From Methylobacterium oxalidis (GTDB lineage: Bacteria > Pseudomonadota > Alphaproteobacteria > Rhizobiales > Beijerinckiaceae): a stretch of 37,886 bases of DNA. Positions 15,917 through 23,355 of this stretch are shown here, piece by piece. Below the pieces are notes generated by a model. That model did not search any database. It worked only from the letters and a program-made list of their open reading frames with translations, and was not told the DNA's origin. Location: contig NZ_BJZU01000093.1 in NCBI RefSeq assembly GCF_007992195.1, forward strand, positions 1 to 37,886. The letters are read 5' to 3'. Both the position numbers and the translations under genes were made by a program. Positions within the stretch are counted from its first letter, which is position 1; the number at the start of each line of letters is the position of its first letter.

Positions 15917-18432
15917 GCGCGGACCGGACGGCGGACGGGGCGGACCCCGCCGAGCGGATCGCCCGCTGGACGGGCGCCTACCGCCCGAGAGCCGGCCTGC
16001 CCGACGAGTTCCTCGGGCCGGACGGGCGCCCCCGCGGCGCCTGGCCCGCCCTCCTCGACCGGCTCGGGCGCCTGTCCGAGCGCGAGATCATGGCCCGCTT
16101 CGTCTCGGCGGAGCGGCACATCCGTGACGCCGGCATCTCCTATCGGATCTACGGCGACCAGCGCGAGCACGCCTGGCCGCTCGGCTCGCTGCCCCTCGTG
16201 ATCGAGGCGCGGGAGTGGCGGGACCTCGCCGAGGGCCTCGTGCAGCGGGCCGAGCTGATGGAGGCGATCCTCGCCGACGTCTACGGCCCCGGCCGCCTCG
16301 TCGCCGAGGGGCTGCTGCCGGCCGCGCTGGTGGCGGGAAGCCCCGAGTTCCTGCGCCCGCTCCAGGGCGTCGCGCCGCCGGGCGGGCGCTACCTCAAGCT
16401 CTACGCCGCCGATATCGGGCGCGGCCCGGACGGGCGCTGGCACGTCCTGGCCGACCGCACGCAGGCCCCCTCCGGCCTCGGCTACGCGCTCGAGAACCGG
16501 ATGGTGCTGACCCGCGCCTTCCCGGACCTCTACCAGGACCTCCACGTCGAGCGCCTGCCCGCCTTCTTCCAGGCCTTCCGGCAGGCGCTGGCCGCGGGCG
16601 CCGAGCGGGCCGAGCCGCGCATCTGCCTGCTCACCTCCGGCCCCTTCTCCTCGACCTACGTCGAGCAGGCCGCGCTCGCCCGCTACCTCGGCCTGATGCT
16701 GGTGGAGGGCGACGACCTCGTGATGCAGGACGGGCGACTGCACGTGCGCACCGTCTCCGGCCTGAAGCGCGCCGACGTGCTCTGGCGGCGCATCGACGCC
16801 GACTACCTCGACCCGCTGGAGCTGAACCCGGCCTCCCGCCTCGGCATCCCCGGCGTGCTCGAGACCCTGCGCAACGGCAGCCTCGTGATGGGCAACATGC
16901 CAGGCTCCGGCATGGTCGAGTCGGGCGCGCTCGCCGCCTACCTGCCGGGCCTCGCCCGGGCGCTGCTCGGCCAGGATCTCCGGCTCGAGAGCCCGCGCAC
17001 CTGGTGGTGCGGCGACCCGGACGGGCTCGCCCACGTGCGCGACCATCTCGACGGCCTGACGCTCCGGCCAGCCGCGACCCCGACCCGGGGCGCCGGGCGC
17101 GACGCGATCCTCGGGCCCTCGGCCATCGCGGCCGAGCGGGCGCGGGTGGTCGAGGCGCTGCGCGACCGGCCCTTCGACTACGTGGGGCAGGAGCCGGCGC
17201 CGCTCTCGACCATGCCGGGCTGGGAGCGCACGGACGAGGGCCTGCGCTTCGTGCCCCGGCCCTTCGCCCTGCGCGTCTTCGCGGCGGCCACGCCCGAGGG
17301 CTGGCGCGTCCTGCCCGGCGGCTTCTGCCGGATCTCGGAGCGCCCGGACGTCGACCCGATCGAGATGCGCCTCGGCATCCGGGCCGCCGACGTCTGGGTC
17401 CTGTCGGACACGCCCGTCGACGCGCCGACGCTGGCCCTCCAGGCGCGCCCCCGCGTGCGCCGCATCGCCGGGCACCTGCCCTCGCGGGCCGCCGACGGCC
17501 TGTTCTGGTTCGGCCGCTACACCGAGCGGGCCGAGGCGGTGATCCGCCTCGTCCTGGCCCACCTCGTCAGCGTCGGCGAGGCGGTCGTCACCGACATCAC
17601 GGGCGACGTCCGGGCCCCGGCCGCCCAGCGCCTGCGCGCGATCCTGGCCGAGTGGGGCGCGGTCAGCGCCCCCGGCCTGCCGACCGCGGCGCTCGCCCGG
17701 GAGGCGCTGATCGGGCGCGACATCCACGGCTCGGCCCGCGCCCACACCGAGCGGGCGCGCCGCAACGCCGCGACGCTGCGCACCCGGCTCTCCGGCGAGG
17801 CCTGGCGCGTGCTCGCCGACCTCACGGACCTGCTCTCCCTCGACGAGGGGCGCGGCTTCGCCGAGGCGCAGCTCCTCGGCCGTGCCGAGCGGGCGCTCAG
17901 CCACCTCGCCGCCCTCTCGGGCCTGACGCAGGAGAACATGAGCCGGGCGGCGGGCTGGCACTTCGTCGATCTCGGCCGGCGCATCGAGCGGGCGATCAAC
18001 ACCTGCTCCTTCGCGATCGCGCTGGCGGGGGACGAGGCCAGCGCCGACGACCTCGGGGTGATGCTCGGCCTGTGCGACTCGCAAGTGACCTACGGCTCGC
18101 GCTACATGCAGGGCGTGGCCCTCGAGCCGGTGCGCGACATGGTGCTCCTCGATCCGTTCAACCCGCGCTCGGTCGCCTTCCAGGTGGAGGCGATCCTGCG
18201 ACACCTCGACGACCTGCCGGCGCTCGCCGCGGACGGCATCCCCGAGCCGCACCGCCGGCTCGCCGCCCGGATCGGCGCCGAGTTCGCGGGCTGCGAGGCG
18301 GCCGATCTCGACGGCGTCGCCATGGCGCGCCTGGAGAGCGACCTCGAGCGCCTCGCCGACGCCGTGGCGGGACGCTACTTCCCGAACGGGCCGCAGGGCC
18401 TGCGCCCGGAGAAGCTCGCGGGGCTGGCGTGA
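15913..18432 (+). CDS. Circularly permuted ATP-grasp / alpha-E (DUF403) fusion protein
   Basis: An 839-residue protein. Residues about 60-510 match the circularly permuted type 2 ATP-grasp family (EIMARFVSAERHIRDAGISY, LPLVIEAREWRDLAEGL, EFLRPLQGV, ADRTQAPSGLGYALENRMV, GDDLVMQDGRLHVRT, VMGNMPGSGMVESGAL). From about residue 525 to the end it is an all-helical alpha-E domain (AADGLFWFGRYTERAEAVIR, LGRRIERAINTC, LDPFNPRSVAFQVEAI). In other genomes these are often separate neighbouring genes; here they are one polypeptide. ATP-grasp enzymes join a carboxylate to an amine via an acyl phosphate. This family is inferred to make amide or peptide bonds; the substrate is not known. It overlaps both neighbours by 4 bp. 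Confidence 0.87.
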   Translation: MSADRTADGADPAERIARWTGAYRPRAGLPDEFLGPDGRPRGAWPALLDRLGRLSEREIMARFVSAERHIRDAGISYRIYGDQREHAWPLGSLPLVIEAREWRDLAEGLVQRAELMEAILADVYGPGRLVAEGLLPAALVAGSPEFLRPLQGVAPPGGRYLKLYAADIGRGPDGRWHVLADRTQAPSGLGYALENRMVLTRAFPDLYQDLHVERLPAFFQAFRQALAAGAERAEPRICLLTSGPFSSTYVEQAALARYLGLMLVEGDDLVMQDGRLHVRTVSGLKRADVLWRRIDADYLDPLELNPASRLGIPGVLETLRNGSLVMGNMPGSGMVESGALAAYLPGLARALLGQDLRLESPRTWWCGDPDGLAHVRDHLDGLTLRPAATPTRGAGRDAILGPSAIAAERARVVEALRDRPFDYVGQEPAPLSTMPGWERTDEGLRFVPRPFALRVFAAATPEGWRVLPGGFCRISERPDVDPIEMRLGIRAADVWVLSDTPVDAPTLALQARPRVRRIAGHLPSRAADGLFWFGRYTERAEAVIRLVLAHLVSVGEAVVTDITGDVRAPAAQRLRAILAEWGAVSAPGLPTAALAREALIGRDIHGSARAHTERARRNAATLRTRLSGEAWRVLADLTDLLSLDEGRGFAEAQLLGRAERALSHLAALSGLTQENMSRAAGWHFVDLGRRIERAINTCSFAIALAGDEASADDLGVMLGLCDSQVTYGSRYMQGVALEPVRDMVLLDPFNPRSVAFQVEAILRHLDDLPALAADGIPEPHRRLAARIGAEFAGCEAADLDGVAMARLESDLERLADAVAGRYFPNGPQGLRPEKLAGLA

Positions 18433-19415
18433 TCTACACGCTGCGCCACCTCACGGCCTACCGCTACCGCCGGCCCGTCCGCTTCGCCCGCTGCTCGATG
18501 CGCCTGCGCCCCCGGGACGGCGAGGGCCAGATCGTGCTGGAGAGCCGGGTCACGATCAGCCCGGAGCCGCGCACCCGCACCGTGCGCCGGGACGCCTTCG
18601 GCATCGAGACCGTCTCGATCACCCTCGATGCGCCCCACACCGAGTTCCGCGTGGAGGCGCTCTCCCGCGTCGACGTCGCGCGCCCGCCGCTGCCGGAGCC
18701 CGAATCCGGCCCCTCCTGGGAGGCGGTGCGCGCGGCCGCGCTCGCCGAGCGCAGCCTCGGCCCGGACGCGCCGGCCCATTTCCTGTTCCCGAGCGCGCGG
18801 GTGCCGCTCGTGCCCGCCGTGACGGAGTACGCGCGGGCGAGCTTCCCGCCGGGGCGGAGCGCCTACGGCGGCGCCGTCGAGCTGATGCACCGGATCGGCG
18901 CGGATTTCCGGTTCGACGCGAAGGCCACCACGGTCTCGACGCCGCTCGCCGAGTCCTTCGCCCTGCGGGCGGGCGTCTGCCAGGACTTCGCCCACATCAT
19001 GATCGCGGGCCTGCGCGGCCTCGGCCTGCCGGCGGCCTACATGGGCGGGTACCTGCGCACGACGCCCCCGCCCGGCCGGCCGCGCCTGCGCGGGGCCGAC
19101 GCGAGCCACGCCTGGGTGGCGCTCTGGTGCGACGGGGTCTGGCACGGCCTCGACCCGACCAATGGCGTCGGCGTGCGGGATCACCATATCGTGGTGGCGC
19201 GCGGCCGCGACTACGGCGACGTCTCGCCCATCGACGGCATCGTCACGGCCTCGGGCCCGCAGAAGCTCAGGGTCGAGGTCGACGTGGTGCCGGAGGACGA
19301 GCCGATGCCGGAGGAGGGGCCGGTGCCGCAAGGGGCCGAGCAAGGGGTCGAGCAAGGGGCCGAGCACGAGGCCGAGCACGAGGCCGGGATCGCCGAGGAG
19401 GCGTTCGTCGCCTGA
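18429..19415 (+). CDS. Transglutaminase family protein
   Basis: A 328-residue cytoplasmic protein starting at a GTG that overlaps the upstream TGA by 4 bp. It has the N-terminal domain pattern (YTLRHLTAYRYRRPVRFARC) and the papain-like core: Cys about 184 in GVCQDFAHIMI, His about 227 in SHAWVALW, Asp about 242 in GLDPTNG. The triad is intact, so peptidase, transamidase or deamidase activity is possible. The C-terminus (after about residue 290) is an acidic tail made of tandem EQGA/EQGV and EHEA units. Together with the two upstream genes it forms the conserved transglutaminase/ATP-grasp/alpha-E operon. Confidence 0.88.
   Translation: MIYTLRHLTAYRYRRPVRFARCSMRLRPRDGEGQIVLESRVTISPEPRTRTVRRDAFGIETVSITLDAPHTEFRVEALSRVDVARPPLPEPESGPSWEAVRAAALAERSLGPDAPAHFLFPSARVPLVPAVTEYARASFPPGRSAYGGAVELMHRIGADFRFDAKATTVSTPLAESFALRAGVCQDFAHIMIAGLRGLGLPAAYMGGYLRTTPPPGRPRLRGADASHAWVALWCDGVWHGLDPTNGVGVRDHHIVVARGRDYGDVSPIDGIVTASGPQKLRVEVDVVPEDEPMPEEGPVPQGAEQGVEQGAEHEAEHEAGIAEEAFVA
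19325..19384 (+). repeat. In-frame 12-bp tandem repeats in the transglutaminase C-terminus
   Basis: Units gagcaaggggcc/gagcaaggggtc followed by gagcacgaggcc (twice) encode the tail EQGV-EQGA-EHEA-EHEA. The repeats keep the frame. Confidence 0.8.
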
Positions 19416-19435
19416 GAGCGGGCCGGACGTCCGCC

Positions 19436-19454
19436 GCCGGGCCTCGGGCCCGGC
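19436..19454 (+). terminator. Perfect GC hairpin after the transglutaminase operon (no U-tract)
   Basis: The stem GCCGGGCC/GGCCCGGC has 8 perfect pairs and a 3-nt loop, 21 bp after the transglutaminase stop. No T-run follows directly, so a terminator role is uncertain. If it acts as one, it separates this operon from the carrier-protein operon. Confidence 0.35.
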
Positions 19455-19551
19455 ACAGGCATCCGGCAGTCGGGCCCGGCATGGACTTTTGGCCACCGGA
19501 TCGATATGGCGCGCGGTCCCGGAGCGCGAATCGCGGGGGGGAGACGGACAG

Positions 19552-19827
19552 GTGCTGGTTCAGACGCAAGCGCGGCAGGCGATCCTCGACTTCATCGCCG
19601 GCCGCAATCCCGGCCTCGCGCCCGGTGCCGTGACGGGGCAGACCTCGCTCGTGACGAGCGACGCCCTCGACTCCATCGGCGTGCTCGACCTCGTGCTCGA
19701 TCTCGGCGAGCGCTTCGGCGTGGAGATCGACGACGCGGCGTTCGACCTCGAGAACTTCGAGAGCGTCGACGCGCTCGCCCGCTACATCGCGGCCCGGTCC
19801 GCCCGCCCCGCGCATGCCGCGGCATGA
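19552..19827 (+). CDS. Acyl carrier protein (phosphopantetheine-binding)
   Basis: A 91-residue protein starting at GTG 19552 behind a strong Shine-Dalgarno (ggggggagac). It has the four-helix carrier layout with the attachment motif LDSIGVLDLVLDLGERFG (Ser of DSIG carries 4'-phosphopantetheine), then VEIDD and FESVDALARYI. It is followed by an AMP-forming ligase and a PLP decarboxylase. That order matches exosortase-associated clusters and suggests a dedicated carrier rather than the fatty-acid ACP. Confidence 0.85.
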   Translation: MLVQTQARQAILDFIAGRNPGLAPGAVTGQTSLVTSDALDSIGVLDLVLDLGERFGVEIDDAAFDLENFESVDALARYIAARSARPAHAAA

Positions 19828-19920
19828 GGCGCGCGGACGCTTCGACACGGCCGCCGCGCGCCCGGCGCTGAGGCGGTCCGGGCCCTCGCGGCCGGCCCCG
19901 GCCGGCGCGGGTCCGCGGAG

Positions 19921-21426
19921 ATGACCGCACCCGTCCTGCTGCACGACCTCCTCGACGGCGCCGCCTGCGCGCCGGAGCGCGTCGCGATCGTCGCGGGCGC
20001 GCGCAGCCTCAGCTACGGCGACCTCCGCGCCCGGACCGCGGCGCTCGCCGCCCGCCTCGCCGGGGCCGGGGTCGGGCCGGGCGACCGGGTCGGCATCCTC
20101 CTGCCGAAATCGATCCCCGAATGCGTGGCGATCTTCGCGATCGCCCGCGCCGGCGCCGTGTTCGTGCCGATCCACCCGTCCCTGCGGCCGGGGCAGGTGC
20201 GCCACATCCTGAGCGATTGCGGCGCCGCCGCCCTCGTCACCGACGAGGCCCTCCACGCCGGCTGCGCGGAAGCCCTCGCGGATCTCCCCTTGCGCGTCGT
20301 GCGCGATCCCGACGCGCCCGCCGGGACGCCGGCCGGGGCGCCCGAGCGGCCGCGGGCGGACGGCGGCACCCTCGCGGCGATCCTCTACACCTCGGGCTCC
20401 ACCGGCCTGCCCAAGGGCGTGATGCTGAGCCACGCCAACCTGATCGCCGGCACCCGCATCGTGCGGACCTATCTGAGGATCGGGCCGGAGGAGCGCATCC
20501 TCTCGGTGCTGCCCTTCTCGTTCGACTACGGCCTCAACCAGCTCCTCACCTGCGTCGAGCAGGGGGCGACCTGCGTGCTCCTCACGTTCCGCTTCGGCGA
20601 CGAGGTGGTGCGCGCGCTCGAGGAGCACCGCATCACGGGCCTCGCCGGGGTGCCGACGCTCTGGGCCCTCCTCACCCGCGCGGCGCCGCGCCTCGCCCGG
20701 GCCGACCTCTCGGGCCTGCGCTACGTCACGAATTCCGGCGGCGCGGTGCCCGTCGAGACCGTGGCGCGCCTGCGCGCTGCCCTGCCGCACACCCGCATCG
20801 TCCTGATGTACGGGCTCACGGAAGCGTTCCGCTCCACCTACCTGCCGCCGGACGAGATCGACGCCCGGCCGGGCTCGATCGGCCGGGCGATCCCCGAGAC
20901 CGAGATCTTCGCCCTGAACGCGGCGGGCGCGCGCACGCGGCCGGGCGAGCCCGGCATCCTGATGCACCGCGGCCCCACCGTCTCGCTCGGCTACTGGAAC
21001 CGGCCCGAGGACACCGCCCGCGTGCTGGTGCCGGACCCGTTCGGCCGGGGCGGCCTCGTCTGCCGCTCGGGCGACCTCGTGGTGGAGGACGAGGCCGGCT
21101 ACTTCACCTTCCTTGGGCGCGAGGACGCGATGATCAAGACGCAGGGGTTCCGCGTCAGCCCCACCGAGGTCGAGGCCGCCCTGATGGAGACCGGCGCCTT
21201 CCGGCAGGTGGCGGTGATCGGCCTGCCGGATCCCGGCCTCGGCGAGCGCGTCCACGCGGTGGCGGTGCCGGGCGAGGCGCCCCTGCCGGAGGCGGAGGTG
21301 CTCAGGGCCGCGCGCGAGGCGCTCGCGCCCCACATGGTGCCCCGCGCCGTCGAGACGGTGGAGCGGCTGCCGCTCACGCCGAACGGCAAGGTCGACTACA
21401 AGCGCCTCGTGGCGGAGCGCCGATGA
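19921..21426 (+). CDS. AMP-forming acyl-CoA/acyl-ACP ligase, exosortase-associated type
   Basis: A 501-residue adenylate-forming enzyme. Motifs in order: the phosphate-binding loop ILYTSGSTGLPKGVMLSH near residues 152-170, YVTNSGGAVP, the A5 motif MYGLTEAFRSTYLPPDEID near 300, the SGDLVVEDEAGYFTFLGRED hinge region, and the catalytic-lysine tail PLTPNGKVDYKRL. YGLTEAFRSTYLPP is characteristic, as I recall, of the ligase found in exosortase A loci. It probably adenylates a carboxylic or amino acid and loads it on the neighbouring carrier protein; the substrate is not readable. It starts 93 bp after the carrier gene, and its stop overlaps the decarboxylase start (ATGA). Confidence 0.85.
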   Translation: MTAPVLLHDLLDGAACAPERVAIVAGARSLSYGDLRARTAALAARLAGAGVGPGDRVGILLPKSIPECVAIFAIARAGAVFVPIHPSLRPGQVRHILSDCGAAALVTDEALHAGCAEALADLPLRVVRDPDAPAGTPAGAPERPRADGGTLAAILYTSGSTGLPKGVMLSHANLIAGTRIVRTYLRIGPEERILSVLPFSFDYGLNQLLTCVEQGATCVLLTFRFGDEVVRALEEHRITGLAGVPTLWALLTRAAPRLARADLSGLRYVTNSGGAVPVETVARLRAALPHTRIVLMYGLTEAFRSTYLPPDEIDARPGSIGRAIPETEIFALNAAGARTRPGEPGILMHRGPTVSLGYWNRPEDTARVLVPDPFGRGGLVCRSGDLVVEDEAGYFTFLGREDAMIKTQGFRVSPTEVEAALMETGAFRQVAVIGLPDPGLGERVHAVAVPGEAPLPEAEVLRAAREALAPHMVPRAVETVERLPLTPNGKVDYKRLVAERR

Positions 21427-22712
21427 TGGCCGGCACGGACGACCTCGCCGACCGCCTGATCGCCGAGAACTTCGCCCGCGCGGACGGCGCGCTGCGGGTG
21501 GGCGGGCTCGACCTGCGGGCGCTCGCCGAGGCCCACGGCACGCCGCTCTTCGTCTACGACGCCGCGCTCCTGCGCCGCGCCTACCGGGCGCTCACGACAG
21601 CCGTGGCGGGCTTCGCGGCGGTCGACTACTCGGTGAAGGCGAACCCGAACCCGGCGGTGATCCGGGTCTTCCGCGAGGCCGGGGCCGGCGCCGAGATCGC
21701 CTCGGGCGCCGAGTTCGCCGCCGCCCGCGCGGCCGGCGTCCCCGCCGGGCGGATCCTGTTCGCGGGGCCGGCCAAGTCGGACGCCGACATCACCGCGGTC
21801 GTCGCCGGCGGCATCGGCGAGATCCACCTGGAGAACGCCGAGGAGATCGCCCGCGTGGCGGCGGCGGCCCCGCCGGGGCGCCCGGTCCGGGTGGCGATCC
21901 GGGTCAACCCGGGCGCCGCCGCGCAGGGGGGCGCGATGCGGATGGGCGGCAAGCCCTCGCCCTTCGGCTTCGACGAGGAGGAACTGGAGGCGGTCGTCGA
22001 CCGGGTCGAAGCCGAGCCGCGGCTGCATCTCTGCGGCCTCCACCTCTTCGCGGGCACGCAGGGGCTGAGCGCGGGCACGCTCCTCGCGCAGTGGGCCTAC
22101 GGGCTCGACCTCGCGGCGCGCCTCGGCGCGCGCACCGGGCGCCCCCTCGAGACGATCGATCTCGGCGGCGGCCTCGGCATCCCGTACTTCGCGGGCGACG
22201 CCCCCCTCGACCTCGGCGCCCTGCGGGACGGGCTCGGTCCCCTGCGGTCGCGCGTCGCGGCCGACCCGCTGCTCGCCCCCGCCCGGATCGTGCTGGAGCC
22301 CGGCCGCTTCCTCGCCGGGCCGGCCGGCGTCTACGTCGCCCGGGTGCGGGCCGTGAAGGCGTCCCGCGGCAGCCGCTTCGTGATCACGGACGGGGGCATG
22401 CACCACCACCTCGCGGCCTCGGGCAATCTCGGGCAGGTGGTGAAGCGCGACTACCCGGTCGTCGCGGTGGCCGAGGCGCCGGGCGCCGCGCGGGCGCCGG
22501 CCGCCGTGGTCGGCCCCCTCTGCACGCCCCTCGACATGCTGGCCCGGGCGGCACCCCTGCCCGATCTCGCCGCGGGCGACCTCGTGGCGGTGCTGCAATC
22601 GGGCGCCTACGCGCTCACCGCGAGCCCCACCGGCTTCCTCGGCCACCCGACCCCGGCCGAGGTGCTGGTCGACGACGGCCGCGCCGCGCTGATCCGGCCG
22701 CGGGCGGGGTAG
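21423..22712 (+). CDS. PLP-dependent decarboxylase, fold-type III, exosortase-associated type
   Basis: A 429-residue member of the alanine-racemase-fold decarboxylases (ornithine/diaminopimelate decarboxylase group). The PLP lysine is in VDYSVKANPNPAVIRVF near residue 75, the glycine-rich phosphate site in DLGGGLGIPYF, and EPGRFLAG and the C-terminal QSGAYALTASPTGFLGH are present. The substrate-side motif reads GPLCTPLDML, not the CESxD of diaminopimelate decarboxylase, so lysine biosynthesis is unlikely. The same CTPxD form occurs, to my knowledge, in exosortase-associated enzymes, and butirosin BtrK is a relative that acts on a carrier-bound amino acid. A second ATG 3 bp downstream is possible. 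It ends 7 bp from the convergent mntR stop. Confidence 0.85.
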   Translation: MMAGTDDLADRLIAENFARADGALRVGGLDLRALAEAHGTPLFVYDAALLRRAYRALTTAVAGFAAVDYSVKANPNPAVIRVFREAGAGAEIASGAEFAAARAAGVPAGRILFAGPAKSDADITAVVAGGIGEIHLENAEEIARVAAAAPPGRPVRVAIRVNPGAAAQGGAMRMGGKPSPFGFDEEELEAVVDRVEAEPRLHLCGLHLFAGTQGLSAGTLLAQWAYGLDLAARLGARTGRPLETIDLGGGLGIPYFAGDAPLDLGALRDGLGPLRSRVAADPLLAPARIVLEPGRFLAGPAGVYVARVRAVKASRGSRFVITDGGMHHHLAASGNLGQVVKRDYPVVAVAEAPGAARAPAAVVGPLCTPLDMLARAAPLPDLAAGDLVAVLQSGAYALTASPTGFLGHPTPAEVLVDDGRAALIRPRAG

Positions 22713-22719
22713 GGGACCG

Positions 22720-23178
22720 TCAGGCGTCCGAGTGCGCCTCCGCGAAGCGCCGGAACGCCTCCAGGGTCTCGCCGCTGACGTGGTGCTCGATGCCCTCGGC
22801 GTCGCGCCGTGCGGTCTCGGCGCTGACGCCGAGCGCGCACAGGAAGCGCTCCACGATGCGGTGGCGCTCGCGGCTCTGCTCGGCCAGCGCCTGGCCCGCC
22901 TCCGTCAGGAACACGCCCCGGTAGGGCCGCTGCTGCACCAGCCCGTCCTCGGCCAGCCGCTTGAGCATCTTGGCCACCGTCGGCTGGGCGACCCCGAGCC
23001 GGGCCGCGATGTCGACCTGCCGCGCCTCGCCCCCGTCCCCGATCAGGTCGGCGATCAGCTCGACGTAATCCTCCACGAGCTCGAGGCGGCGCGCCTCGCG
23101 GGCCTGACGGAAGTTCTCGACGTGGACCTCCGGGTCGAGGAGGGCGGGCTCCGGAGCGGCCTGTGGGGTGTCCTGCAT
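22720..23178 (-). CDS. mntR: Manganese-responsive DtxR-family regulator MntR
   Basis: A 152-residue regulator beginning MQDTPQAAPEPALLDPEVHV. The N-terminal winged helix is clear (YVELIADLIGDGGEARQVDI, ARLGVAQPTVAKMLKRLAED, GLVQQRPYRGVFLTEAGQAL), followed by the metal-binding dimerisation helices (RHRIVERFLCALGVSAETAR, DAEGIEHHVSGETLEAFRRF). The motif Glu-Gly-Ile-Glu-His-His supplies the expected ligands. No SH3-like C-terminal domain is present, as in MntR. Position divergent from mntH supports the name. A much longer frame upstream is a shadow of mntH. Confidence 0.9.
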   Translation of the reverse strand: MQDTPQAAPEPALLDPEVHVENFRQAREARRLELVEDYVELIADLIGDGGEARQVDIAARLGVAQPTVAKMLKRLAEDGLVQQRPYRGVFLTEAGQALAEQSRERHRIVERFLCALGVSAETARRDAEGIEHHVSGETLEAFRRFAEAHSDA

Positions 23179-23290
23179 GGTGCCGGCTGTCTCCCGCCTC
23201 TCCGGGCCCGCCTCGCGCGAGCCTCGTTGCCCTCGCAGACCTTCTAGCAAACCCGAAGGGGGGAGGGGGAGTCCCGTCGCAAGGAACCCC

Positions 23291-23331
23291 TTGATCTTGA
23301 GCACAGGCGCATCATTATAGCTGATGCTATA
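23291..23331 (+). promoter_or_regulatory. mntH promoter with MntR-like operator (TATAGC-N4-GCTATA)
   Basis: The palindrome TATAGCTGATGCTATA (23316-23331) lies 24 bp before the mntH ATG. A possible -35 TTGATC (23291-23296) and -10 CATTAT (23313-23318) would place the operator over the start of transcription. The half-sites are identical to those at 4462-4477. Confidence 0.8.
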
Positions 23332-23355
23332 CGAGTCGCGGTGCACGGACGAATC

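Noticed and set aside
21423..22712. Diaminopimelate decarboxylase (lysA) for the PLP enzyme
   Set aside because: The CESxD substrate motif is replaced by CTPLD, and the context is a carrier protein and ligase rather than lysine biosynthesis.
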